The notes under the pieces are model-generated. The model was given only the letters and a program-made list of their open reading frames with translations, did not search any database and was not told the origin of the DNA. Both the position numbers and the translations under genes were made by a program. A DNA stretch of 64,000 nt from Acholoe squamosa (lineage: Eukaryota > Annelida > Polychaeta > Phyllodocida > Polynoidae), in contig OX439036.1 in assembly GCA_949317995.1 (NCBI GenBank), forward strand, positions 21,116,854 through 21,180,853, written 5' to 3'. Each line of letters opens with the position of its first letter. Positions within the stretch are counted from its first letter, which is position 1. Shown one piece after another: positions 26,248 to 36,991 of the stretch.

Positions 26248-28035
26248 TGAACAGCCAATGATAAGGTGCCACAAATATTGGTAGCACTATAACTGATGAT
26301 AACATATGTACAGATCTATGTATATAATATATCAAATGGAAGCGTTGCTCTCCAGGATACCATGTTTTACTAACATTATCCGTCCAATAAACTGGACGGA
26401 TAATGAAAGATGTGTACACTTTAATGAAAAGTTATATATTTTGTTTTTTTCTATGAAAGAATGAGTGTTTGCTGATACAAAAGAGATACTGATATAATTT
26501 GATTCCTAATATAGAGTTGTTTAGCTGAAGGAGTTCTCAAAACTTCATAATATGAATATGCACCTATGTTCAATTCATATCACATTAAGAGGAAATCAAA
26601 AGTACATATTTATTCATTACAGCAACCTCCTGAACTCAGTTACTCTTGGACATAGTTTTTCTTCTGACCTCAAAGGAAGTGGTCAATTCTTTTCCAATAA
26701 CAAATGCATGTACTAGATTTAACTTCAGAATTAACTTTGATAGCCAAAGAGCATAAATGTTGCTACAATAAATCTTTTCCTTCCATAGTGTTTCAGTACT
26801 TCATCCGACTTAACTTCTAAAACATGTCTTACACAAGATGTCTTTGATCTGAAAGATGATTTGAATGTTTTCCCTTGAAAGCACTGATAGAGAGTTCTCA
26901 TAACCTGAGAGAGATTATTTCATTTCATTATTGTCATACTCCATCATATCACTAGACAATAAGTTGTTTGTAACACTTGACATATTTCCATGTATGATAT
27001 CACTTACTATCTGTCCGCATTATGATGATGATTTGATTTGAACTACTTTGTTTAATCATTAAGCTCCCAATATTGAGTAAATGACATGAAACACCGGGTT
27101 AGATCCAACAACCATTTTGAGAAGTAGGATTTGGGTTTTGAAGTCCGGGGATAGCTATTGAGAAGTCTGTGTATACAGTGCTACTAAACATCCATCCTAT
27201 ATGTATTTGGGAATTATCCAAGGAATTCTAATGATTTTGCAATAACTTAGGCATTCCTCATTTGATTGTTAATTTTTGTTTTTCATCAAACAAGTAAGGC
27301 TATTAGTTAGGAGGTCACTTGTTCTAGTCTGTTATTCTGTGATGTACTTCCTGTGATAGTTGTAGCTTTGTCCTAGGGTTCTAGACTTATGTATTATCAT
27401 GTCATTACACAGTTCATCATTTATAATTTGTTTGATATTTATGTAAACATATATACTGAGTTGTGTTACCAATTCAGTCATTGCAGCACTGTTTGTTATA
27501 TGTTTATATGTGAGATAACTGAGCCTGATGAAAGAAATGTAAGTATCTTGACCTAACCTAATAAGTGTTATATGATGCAGTATCAAATAGGCCTTAATAA
27601 ATTATTTTTGTTGTCTCAAACGTATTATGTATATAAAACTTGCTTAATTCTGAGAAGGTCAAGAGAGAATCCTTACACTAAATTGGCATTCTTGCTATGA
27701 TGTCTTGTAACCATAGCATTTAACACCACATGTAAATGATCTCACAATTGCCTGTCTTTGAATAAATGATGAGTATTACATATTGTGCCTAATACGAAGA
27801 TGCATCTGTCTTCACTCCGCCCAAAACTTAATATCTATGTATATATGTACCTCTGTTCTGTATATGATTGAAAGAAATCTCTCACACAAAGTGTAATTTT
27901 TAACCTAACTTGGGTTGAAACTTTTGCTATATGAGTACCAAAGGCATGCTGTATAATTCATATCTTTGAATGCTAGATGACACAATGAAGAAGTAAATAA
28001 AGCCTAATGGTCAATAAAGTAGTCATATCGAATTC
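26248..28035 (+). other. EFCAB7: EFCAB7 3' UTR with several poly(A) signals
   Basis: AATAAA occurs at 26386-26391, 26767-26772, 27761-27766, 27996-28001 and 28013-28018. The last two sit together just before the sequence turns into inverted-repeat elements at 28105, so the longest transcript probably ends near 28030-28050. There is no open frame of note. The exact 3' end cannot be read from sequence alone. Confidence 0.5.
26374..26405 (+). promoter_or_regulatory. Perfect hairpin presenting a poly(A) signal in its loop
   Basis: CATTATCCGTCCA at 26374-26386 is followed by the loop ATAAAC and by the exact reverse complement TGGACGGATAATG at 26393-26405. AATAAA spans 26386-26391, so the hexamer lies in the loop and one flanking base. 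It is 127 nt after the EFCAB7 stop. It could set the proximal cleavage site or be a tiny palindromic insertion. Confidence 0.75.
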
Positions 28036-28770
28036 TCTGTTCTTTATGCATTGAGTTTACTACTACGATTTTCTATGCTCCTAATTTTATTATCATAGCT
28101 TGACTACCATATATTCCCTCGTATAAGCCGCCTCCCTCATATAAGCTGCACCCTGACTTTAGGAGAATGGTATAAGCTGCATATGAGGCCTGAAATTTGG
28201 TGGTTTAGTACTGTCCCATAGTGCTATATACCCTCGTATAAGCCGCACCCAGACTTTTGGCTAATCCTATAAGCCTAATTTTGATTTTTTTTTTGCCCCA
28301 TTTGAGCAAAAAAGCCAGCGCACCAGTAAAGAATAAAAGGGGGGACGGGAAAATTTCAGACCCATTGGAGGGGGGGATGAAAAAATTGCCGTGCACGCGC
28401 TGAATTTCACCCACGCACAAAAATTAGTTACGCCCCCCTCGACGGCAGTCAAAATTATTTTTTTTGCCCCTCCCCCCACACCAGAGGTCCGGGGAATTTT
28501 CCTGCCCCTATTTGATCTATAGTAACGCACTGTTTTTTTTGCTAAAAAGAGGGTAAATTTTTTTAGCCTCCCCCCTCAAGAGGGGTAAACTTTTTTTTAG
28601 CCATGATAGGAAGGGCACTGAAAGTAGTCCCTGTTGGTATGGGTGAAACACCAGAGGCAGCTGTGGTGTTGACTAGGTGTAAGTTAGTTGGCCTGACCTT
28701 AATCAGTGACAAAGGACTGATCTTGGTGTTGAGAATATGTTGGCAACTTTAACACCTTGTAGTGACCGGT
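28036..28770. other. Repeat-rich start of the intergenic region
   Basis: At 28105-28265 are TACCATATATTCCCTCGTAT and two more CTCGTATAAGCCGC words, pieces of the TACCGTA family's ATAAGCC subfamily without a clear right end. At 28270-28620 is a C/G-tract-rich stretch with short T runs and no recognisable gene. Open frames on the minus strand here have no conserved features. Confidence 0.5.
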
Positions 28771-28840
28771 CCACAATAGGGTAGTGGTCAGAACACTGGA
28801 CTCATAATGCAGGGTAACTGAGTTCTAGCCTCGCCTGATG
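28771..28840 (+). repeat. tRNA-like SINE head or tRNA relic
   Basis: GGGTAGTGGTCAGAACACTGG resembles an A-box D arm. CTGGACTCATAATGCAG resembles an anticodon arm with CAT, and GAGTTCTAGCCTC resembles a weak B box. There is no convincing acceptor stem, so it is more likely a tRNA-derived SINE head than a working tRNA. Confidence 0.5.
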
Positions 28841-28905
28841 TTTTTGGTTTTATTGAATCAAAACATTTTATTTTTAGATTTTGATTGTGTTAATAAATAG
28901 CTATT

Positions 28906-29070
28906 GTGGGACGCGTGTGTCCATGCGCGCGAGGCAAGCGCCGGGCCTATGACGTCATATGGGGTAACTCCGGGCCCGATGCGCGGGCTATTGGGGCAAG
29001 ATTCCCGCACTTAAGAGCTGACTGCAGACCACTACACAGGTGCTGGAGTTGTCTCTCCTACATCTTCAAG
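28906..29070 (+). promoter_or_regulatory. GC-rich patch with CRE palindrome and strong splice donor
   Basis: A CpG-dense block (GGGACGCGTG, CATGCGCGCG, GGGCCCGATGCGCGGGC) contains the palindrome TGACGTCA near 28950. About 100 bp later comes CATCTTCAAG|gtaaga at 29070/29071, a near-consensus donor. Together these look like a promoter with a non-coding first exon. The target gene is unknown; SLC44A1 lies 31 kb downstream on the same strand. It might instead be part of a repeat. Confidence 0.35.
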
Positions 29071-31099
29071 GTAAGATACTCTGATATTAAGGGGTCATAT
29101 GTGAAAGTCTCTCATTTGGTGCCAGGAGTACTTGCCCTTGTGGATAAACTGTGTGTCTAAAAAACCTGTGGGCACCAGAACTGTTTTTGTGAAAGTTTTG
29201 GAGGAAGCCAGGAGGAAACTCCTCAGCCTCCCCCATCACTTCTTTGTGTACAGTGAGCATATGTGACCAGGTGAGGGAAAACATGCCTCCTGGCGGGAAA
29301 TGGCTTTTTAAGGTTTAAGTCATGGGCTTTAAAATGAGATATCTTGAGCTAAAATATCCCCGGTAGTTTTGCTGTAATTGCTTGTCAAACATAGGTTTGT
29401 GTGTACAAATGAAAATAGGAAATAAGCTCTAAATGCATTATATCCTATCATAAACACTAAAAATGCAAAGAAATACAGTTTTGTGGAAAAATAACCAAAG
29501 AAATGTGATGTTTTTGTCATAAAATTGGTTCTAGAGGGAATTTTTGAGTTCTGTTTTCAGTTCTGGGTTCCTGAAGGAAATTCAAAATGAGTTTGTGGCA
29601 AAAATTCAAAATTGGAATTGGGGAGTGGTTTCCATGGCAACCAGAAATTGCCTTATCTACCAATTTTCTATGTTTCCATGGCAACCAATGTTCCAAAAAT
29701 GAAACATTTTCAGTGGAGATGGAACGATTTTAAGCATACCACTGGATTCCTTATAAAAAATTGGTCTAAAGCTTTTTTTTAGCATATTTGTCAGTGTTTT
29801 ACCCATATTCTGCACCCTGGTGGCCAAAACCAGTACTAAAAATCCCCCCCCGGAGGCAAGTTCTTCCCCGTTGGGCCACATATCTTTAATCCATCTGCTC
29901 ACAAGGAAAACTCTATATTCTGAGAAAACCATTGGATTTATTTTGTTTACCACACTGGGGCCATCATTTCTGTGTGTTTGTCACCAACTGTTTTGTGAAC
30001 TTTGCCCTGTCTTGGAAGAACTGGGTCAAGCTGCCACTAATAAGGATTACTGGAATCTTACAGAGTAGCCATCTTGGATCTGGCAGTTAAGGCCTAATGG
30101 TCCACTGATTTGAATTGACAATCCAAGCCATCCTTAATATTCTTGAACTATCTCACAGTAACAAATTACTGGAAAGTGACTGACAATTATTGACAATATC
30201 AGTGGGATAATTATTTTTGTCAATTTTTGACAAATTAATTAGTTTGAGGTTTGGTACTTTCTGCCCATGTGGTTTGGCTGCCATTTTGAATTCTCCTTGG
30301 ACATGGTGGCTCTCAATAGTGGAAAACAGCTAAACAGCTAATGCTCCTAGGTATCTGGCATTTTCTATAATTATATTGAGGCCAATAATTTTGTGTCTTC
30401 TACTGTGCTTGAGGATTAGCCAATATCAACTTGTTTGATTTCTGGCATTGTGGGGTAGACCTGTCTACAGTGCCTCCCCCCCCCCCACCAGCAATAAAAA
30501 AAATTGAGAAAAATAGCCACTATCAACTTGTTTAATTTCTGGCATTCTGGGGTGGACCTGTGTACGGTGCCCCCCCCCCCCATTTTTTCGGAAATTCAAA
30601 AAAAAAAGAAAAAAAAGTGGGAATTCTACGGTGACCCCCACACCTCTATTTGAAAGGCAGACTCTAGTTCTATTATTTCCTGGTATTTTGGATTTTCAGT
30701 GAAATATCCTTACACCTGTGAATTTACCAATGCTATTGGCTAATGCTGCATATAATTAAACTTTAGGCCAATTTTTGTGAGAAATCTACAGGACTTGCAA
30801 TTGTGTGCATGACATATTCAATAAGGACATAACTTAACCAATGCATGTCATCTGGCAAATTATCACTTTTAAGTACATACGAACTTACTGACTGACAACT
30901 CACCCCCCCCCTCATCAAGAATCTGGAAAAGTAAGTGAAGAGGGGAAATACTAACACTGTATAAGATAAGCCAGTGATTGTAGTTCTGCTGTCACATTCT
31001 ATATCACCTGGCCCACTAATTACGCTCTCTCGGTTACTTGCACTGAGTCCTCCCTTCACCCACTTACATAATTATATATGATAAGCCTAACATACCCGA
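29071..31099. other. Intergenic, no gene seen; includes one ~100-bp tandem duplication
   Basis: At 30415-30590 two related copies read TCAACTTGTTTGATTTCTGG and TCAACTTGTTTAATTTCTGG, each followed by GGGGTRGACCTG and a C run. The rest, including several short open frames, shows no conserved coding signal. Confidence 0.5.
29628..29686. promoter_or_regulatory. Two identical X-box-like (RFX) motifs
   Basis: GTTTCCATGGCAACC occurs at 29628-29642 and again at 29672-29686, 44 bp apart. It fits the RFX X-box, a near-palindrome used by ciliary genes, with one weak base in the left half. EFCAB7, a ciliary gene, ends 1.6 kb upstream. Whether the pair acts on anything is unknown. Confidence 0.4.
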
Positions 31100-32049
31100 G
31101 GCCTGGTGACATTTGGGAGGAAAGGGGATAGCGTAGCGGACGTGATGGTCGTGTCCCCAGAAGAAGTCAATGCCGCGAAGAACTTCGAGGATTTGAAGGT
31201 GCTACTGCAGAGATCCATGGCACAGATAGAAGAGCTGGAGGCAGAAAAGCGGCAAAGGGAGGCCTGGGGGGAAGGGCAGCCACCAACGGATCAGAAGGAT
31301 GGTGCGGAGTTAGCATCGCACCAAGCATCGCCCGGGGCCGGGGCCACCTCAGCATCTGTCGGAGCCACCGCAGCAGAGCGCCCACATGGAGACACGCTCC
31401 CAACTGACGATGTAGCGGAGACTCTGCAGGCCATTCTGCAGCAGAACCCAGCTCTCGCACAGAGGACATGGGCAGCGCTGAGTAGCCCAGCATGGAGTGA
31501 AAGCACAAGGCATCTCGTCCACCTGTGAGCCAGGCCAGCGCCAAAGTGCTGAAGGAGTCGAAGAAGAGCAGGCAATAGAGGGTCGAGGACACGGAATCCT
31601 CGGACTCCGATGACAGTTCATCGAGCTCAAGCGACGAGGATGAACCCCCAGTGCACAGAGCAAGGGACGGCAGAGAAAAACCTCACCAGGAGAAGATTCC
31701 CACCTACGACGGTCACCTGAAATAGGGGATCTACAAGGAGCAGTTCGAAAGAATTGCTCGTAGATGGGGCAAGGAGGAAAAGATCGACAGCCTCATGCAA
31801 CATCTAAGAAAGACCCGGCGTGACTACAAAAAAGTCTGCAAGGTGCTGAAGGGCCGATTTGGAGCCAGAAAACAACTGACGACACCACGCAGGGAGCTCC
31901 GAAACCTGCACCAGGAACCCGATGAGGTGCTGGATGCGTTTGCACAGCAGTGCATGGATTTGGCAAGGGAAGGGTTCAGAGGGGACTCAGAACGGACCAT
32001 TGAGAAGGCAGCAGTTGACTCATTCTTGCAGGGCTGCTCTGAGCAGAAA
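31100..32049 (+). mobile_element. Ty3/Gypsy-type LTR retroelement gag fossil
   Basis: The segment encodes recognisable pieces of a Ty3/Gypsy capsid region: a coiled Glu/Lys-rich head, then KIPTYDG, EEKIDSLMQHLRKT, VLKGRFGAR and ELRNLHQEPDEVLDAFAQQC. These match the usual gag order. It is broken, with a few breaks. No protease, reverse transcriptase, integrase or LTRs were found nearby. A SINE-like element adjoins its 3' side. It is clearly richer in GC than its surroundings. Age looks moderate, because the coding pieces are still readable. Confidence 0.75.
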
Positions 32050-32222
32050 GCGGGCTTCCCTAGCCCACTTAAAAGGGTCTATATCTTCTCTTTTCTATCC
32101 CCTCAGATATGTGTGGTGCACATATGCACGGGCACCGACACATTCCCCTGTGAAATTGTGTAATTAGTTTTCGCCATGAATTTGACCTTAGCTGTCGAAA
32201 TGGCGTTAAACATCTATTACTC
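32050..32222 (+). mobile_element. SINE-like insertion at the end of the gag fossil
   Basis: It starts GGGCTTCCCTAGCCCACTTA, has CTATCCCCTCAGATATGTGT, and ends CTGTCGAAATGGCGTTAAAC then ATCTATTACTC. The first 110 bp nearly match 48742-48850, and the tail matches 21160-21190. It separates the gag fossil from the TatD-like fossil. Confidence 0.7.
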
Positions 32223-32276
32223 TTGGCGCTTTGTGACCAGAACACCGGACAAAGAGTCAGGACACCAAATGAGTCA

Positions 32277-32760
32277 ACTAGGTCCCTGGGGTCAACCCTT
32301 CCACCCGGTTTTGATGCCCACTGTCACCTTCGCCAGCTGGCCAGAAACTCCCACAGGTCCATTGTCTATGACAAAGGCTGGCGGAGGAGTCTCTCTACCC
32401 TTACGGTAGTTGATGTCCAATGCTACCCGGGTGACTGGGGACGCATGGCAGATCTCCCGGGAGGTGGGAGTGCTAAGAGCAGTGGGCCTACACCCAGCAA
32501 TATTCCCAGAACGGCTGGAGGACGGCTGGAGGATCTGCTAAACTGGACCCGTGAGGCAGCGACCCAAAACGTAGTCGCGGTGGGAGAGATCAGCATCGAC
32601 CTCTTCCATAACGAAGGCCATGGTCGGGTCCTGGCCCAAGAGGTGGCACTGGCCAATCTAGCCTCCGTGGCTGTGGAAAGGAGACTGCCAGTCCTAGTCC
32701 ATACATGCGACAGGGGTGATAGAAGGGCTGGTAGGATATGCCGACAGGTCCTCACACAAG
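32277..32760 (+). mobile_element. TatD-hydrolase-like fossil next to the gag fossil
   Basis: Pieces match the TatD metal-dependent DNase family: FDAHCHL (the N-terminal metal motif), VVAVGEISID (the VGEIGLD-type motif) and RRLPVLVHTCDRGD (the PVxxH segment). It is broken, with more than one break. From memory, multi-copy TatD-like genes accompany mobile elements in several invertebrate genomes, so it may have been carried by the same element as the gag. A decayed host gene copy is the alternative. Base composition matches the gag fossil rather than the flanks. Confidence 0.6.
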
Positions 32761-32810
32761 TGCTACCCAAAAAACACCGTATCCAAAAAACACCGAACAG
32801 GGAGTAACAC

Positions 32811-33348
32811 GTTACTCCCTGCTCAAAATTACTTTCACCCCCCAAATAGCACAAAGTGCAAATTATGTACACAAATCTACATAAATAGGTTAGGAGGACT
32901 CCATAACAAGCAAATGAAACAGTAGTAGGTGGAGTTTGATGGATATTCCTCAAAAAAATTAAAACAAGTTCCTATCAGGTGTTACTCTCTGCTCAAAATT
33001 CAAATTCCCCCATTGATTGGGTTAGTGGGGCTAAATAACTGCATGTAGGTAACATATAACACATTATTGAGGGGTACATCTATAATAAAAGCCACAAAAA
33101 ACAGTAATCTTTACAATATTAGGGACATGAGATGTGAAAAAGTGGGATAAATCTTTAGGTCCGATAGAGATTTTTGGAATTTCCACACTCAAACAAACAC
33201 TTAAAGTATTAGGATCATAACCAAATACTGCAGGAAGATGCAGGAGTGTATAATCTATCAGAAGGATATCATAAATATACATTTTGATAACTGCCAGACA
33301 GGAGAGTGAGTTTTAGCAGCAGAATCTATTTTTGAGCAGGGAGTAACA
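32811..33348. mobile_element. MITE with GTTACTCCCTGCTCAAAA ends
   Basis: GTTACTCCCTGCTCAAAA at 32811 is matched inverted by TTTTGAGCAGGGAGTAAC ending near 33346. A further TGTTACTCTCTGCTCAAAAT word lies inside near 32982, and an outward copy CAGGGAGTAACAC sits just left of the element, making a local palindrome at 32799-32820. About 540 bp; family not recognised. Confidence 0.65.
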
Positions 33349-33351
33349 CAC

Positions 33352-34072
33352 ATAGGGCTCGGGCAGGCGACATGCTTCAACCCCATATAACACCCAGTCA
33401 TTTAGAAATAATGGCAAAATTCTAGACCAAAGAGCAATAGTGGCCGACTCAAGGTACTTGTATAGTGGCCAACTCAAGGTACATGTATTGCTCAAAGACA
33501 CCTTGGGTCAGTCTTATCATACCACGAGTCAACTTCTATACAGCAGATTGTTGACTTTTGTACTGAACACTATAAAAGGAATAATTTCAAGTTAAATGAT
33601 GTTTGACAGAGTATGAATGCAATGCTTTTTTCCAATTTTAGTTAGGTTTAACTCTGTTACTTGGTCAATATCACATTATCACTCATCTATCATTTTGTTG
33701 CTAGAAAATCATCGGAAACCTATATCTGACTTCAAGAATAATTCACGAACTCTAGTGTCATCTAGAGCTCCTCGAAGTTCCTAGACTTATATTCCAAAAG
33801 ATGCTAAGATAGCTTATAGCATATCTTGCCATATAGCACCAGTGCAAATAGCTTAGAATCCACTAATATATTCATTAACACATACATTTTGTGCCCAAAA
33901 CCAAGCAAAATGGAATGACTCAAGCTACCTGGACGACTCAAGGTCACTCTACCCTATGTGCATTTAATTAGCCTGTACAGGCTTATGAGGCTATATCCCA
34001 CAATGCAGGGCGCAGAAGATCAGGGGTTACTAGGAGTGAGCTAGTGACACCTGGTATAAGGTTGTCCCTTTC
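33352..34072. other. Intergenic, no gene seen
   Basis: This holds a short near-duplicate (AGTGGCCGACTCAAGGTACT and AGTGGCCAACTCAAGGTACA, 33439-33485) and otherwise plain AT-rich sequence. Confidence 0.5.
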
Positions 34073-34212
34073 GGTTGCAGTACACCAATTGACGGGAGGT
34101 GGCAGCAGGAGACACTTTTTAGCTCCAGACTAAAGGGTGTTGTACAAAGATTATTGGTCTAAAATCTGACAGTGGGTAGGCAAACCAGGCATCAAATTAA
34201 TCCTTAGGGTGT

Positions 34213-35186
34213 CCCAGTGAACAGCAAACGTTTAGAGAACGTTCGTGAACGTCATTTTAAAGCTAGAAAGTGAACGTTAGGTTTTGATGTTTTCCAACAT
34301 TAATGAAATGTTCAGCAAACGTTTACTAATGTCCATAAAAGCTTTAAAACAAATGTTCATATATAATGTTTTATAACATCAAACAAACATTTAACAAACG
34401 TTTGTTAACATCAACAGTAATTTAGAATGTGAACATTCATTCCAAACATTTTAAAACGTAATAAAACATTCAACAATTGTTTATAGAACGTTTTCTAACA
34501 TTTTTATACGTTTGTGTTATACATATCTTCCCCACAAGGTGACAGGCCAATCGATGGGGAGATTTTCCCTGTATGTTCTGTAATCTAAAGTTGCTTTAAA
34601 TGTATACATTATCATATTTTTGCTTACTTCATATATCCTTGGATCAAAACTTTAATTCCAAGTCATGCTTGATAGAATATGACTGGTATTATCATATTCT
34701 ATTGGATTAAATGAAATAATCCTGATGAAGACACCCATTGCTTGTTACCAAGAAATATACATATTCCCTCTGAGGACAATGTCCTCTTGCACCAGTCCTA
34801 GAGATTTTTGCTCAGGGATTACAGGTATAATGTGCTTCAGGAGAATTCTATAATAAGATACTTCTATGTGCACAACAAATGATTATGTTCTGTCATTAAT
34901 TTGGCAGGCACAATAGTTTGGGCAATAGATACCTATACAAAATACAAAGTCAAAATACCCCAGCGGTTATGCTAGTAGAAACGTTTAAGAATGATCTCTA
35001 ATGTTTTTGAATGTTGAAAATTATGTTAGAAAACATTTTAAAATGTTAGAAAAAAATGTTTGTATGAACGTTGAAAAACGTCAGAATGAGTCAACGTTTT
35101 AACGTTAGAATAACATTCAAAACAAATGTTTGCAAACTTTCAAATTATGTTGAAAAACGTCAGAAAACGTCTTTTTGTTCACTGGG
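34213..35186. mobile_element. 974-bp CCCAGTGAAC-ended DNA element full of AACGTT words
   Basis: It starts CCCAGTGAACAGCAAACGTT and ends AACGTCTTTTTGTTCACTGGG in inverted form. Copy B shows the empty site GGGTGTATATT, so the insertion duplicated GT. Both halves of the element are filled with degenerate AAACGTT / AACATT repeats. No transposase frame was seen, so it is a non-autonomous element. Confidence 0.8.
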
Positions 35187-35228
35187 GTATATTAATCGAT
35201 TGAGTTGAGGGGGGTGCACTCTATTTAA

Positions 35229-35596
35229 AGTGGCATAGTCCGATAGTTGGAGCCAAAAAAATCAATCTTCTCCAAAATGAGCCAGGTTGATCATATAGGT
35301 CATACTTCCTATTGTGACTAATTTATTTGCTCTTCTTGCACATAATCAAGCTGATATTTGAGAGAATTGTCAGATTTATACCCTATTTCCTAGTTTTGGA
35401 GTGCACGCCAAAACTCCATCCATTGGAAATACACTGTAAAATGCCTATGTCAAGGTCCATGGGACCCCCTTTCTAGGTGTCTATGAGCTTAAGATAGCAA
35501 TAGATTGTCCACAAATGCCTAAATATGGTGTTATTACATGGTATAGAAAACATTTGAACAGAATTTGAAAAATGAAGAAAATTGGACTATGCCACT
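35229..35596. mobile_element. 368-bp TTAA-target MITE (piggyBac-like)
   Basis: The ends are AGTGGCATAGTCC and GGACTATGCCACT. TTAA is present on both sides (35225-35228 and 35597-35600) and only once in the empty site of copy B (CTATTTAATTAGAG). TTAA duplication is the piggyBac signature; assignment by TSD only. Confidence 0.8.
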
Positions 35597-35990
35597 TTAA
35601 TTAGAGAATTTATTGAAATCATTCACTGCAAAACCCCAAAATTTGGGTATGTCCGCACTCTACGGCCGATAGCGGAAAAGTTAATTACATTGTACCACAT
35701 CTCATGGCCCTAAATTAATGGGGAAAATGTGTGCCTACAAGAAAATAATAGTGGCTAAGCCCAGAAATGTGCATGAATATTTTATTTTTGCCAATATGCT
35801 ATATAGGCCAACAGTGGAAAAATAATTAGTGTTTTGCAGCCTCTACAGGCAATACAGGGTCTTTTACCAAATCCACCAAATCTCACTAAAATGTATTGAT
35901 TCTCCATGTGGTAAGTCAGATTAACAATGTTATGGGGAGAAATGTCAAAAAAGTTGGTATAATAACAGAAAAAAATAGCAAAATTCATGT

Positions 35991-36227
35991 TACCGTAATC
36001 TCCCGCGTAGAAGACGCGCTGCGCGTATAAGATGCACCCCAAACTTAGCAAATGCATTTTCGCGTATAAGACGCACATTTTAAGGCTCAATTTTGTAAAT
36101 TCAGTAAATTTCTATAGTAAAATTACCCCTCGTATAAGACGCACCCCCAATTTCAGTACATCCTATAAGACTCCCCAGCATTTTGTTTGGTGTAGAGGAC
36201 GCGTCTTATACGCAGGAGATTACGGTA
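35991..36227. mobile_element. TACCGTA/TACGGTA MITE, 237 bp
   Basis: It starts TACCGTAATCTCCCGCGTAG and ends ATACGCAGGAGATTACGGTA. Same length and layout as 15943-16179, in reverse orientation relative to it judged by the TTTTGTTTGG word. Target TA on both sides. Confidence 0.85.
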
Positions 36228-36991
36228 TTAGCATTTGGCCTCAGAGTGATTTCTCGAAAATTTATTAGCGTTGATCCGCAGGCCTGAAATTTCTCTCCAG
36301 GGGGTGCATGGTAACCAAAATTATGATTTTTAGGATCAGAATGACCTGAATTTTACCTTCTCAGCTTTTTCCATCTAGTTCTATCAACCTCAGTACTCTA
36401 TGGGAGGCCTTTTCCTGCATCGCGTAAAAACATCATTTTTCTCTCCCCGACCTATACAGCCAATGAATGTCTACTGACACTTAATAAAATGTCCTTGTAT
36501 TCACCATATCTGGTTTATTTTTTCTTCCTTACATAGGGGGACTTGAATAATGTGTAAATAGGACATTTTATGCCATTGCATATGAAGTAAAGATGCATTT
36601 TGTTGAATATTTTCCTTTATAACATTATATTTCCGAGGATTTTTTCATACATTTTACCCAAAATTTTGTATTTTTTATAGCACCTAGAGAGAAAAACACA
36701 CTCAGTGCCTCACATGGTGTGCTTTAGAAAACAGCATGTCAAATTTCTTAGCCCTGTGTTCATTTTTTCTTTGGGAAAAGACCATAACTGCTTAATTGTC
36801 ATTATGAGAAATCGATAAAATTTGAGGAGAGCGCTCAGACTGATAACCACTCTGGGAATCGATTCTCATTGCATTTTGAGGATCCAGATGGGCTTAAAAT
36901 TAAGGGAATCTGGATGAGACATTACTGGGGCTGTGAATCAAAGCTTTACAAGCTATTTGATTGACCACCAAGATGTCAACCCAGGCCTTTA
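36228..36991. other. Intergenic, no gene seen
   Basis: Plain AT-rich sequence without repeats or open frames worth naming. Confidence 0.5.

Larger units (their letters stand above)
34073..35846 (+). repeat. Copy A of a duplicated locus, carrying two transposon insertions
   Basis: The flanks GGTTGCAGTACACCAATTGA to GTTTTGCAGCCTCTAC match 36992-37410 closely. Copy A holds two extra blocks, 34213-35186 and 35229-35596, both with inverted ends. Removing them and their target duplications leaves about 426 bp, against 419 bp for copy B. Confidence 0.85.

Noticed and set aside
28771-28840. Functional tRNA-Met gene
   Set aside because: D-arm and anticodon-arm words are present but no acceptor stem pairs and the B box is weak; SINE head is more likely.
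31167-31663. Three long minus-strand frames of 94-141 residues
   Set aside because: Antisense shadows of the GC-rich gag fossil on the plus strand.
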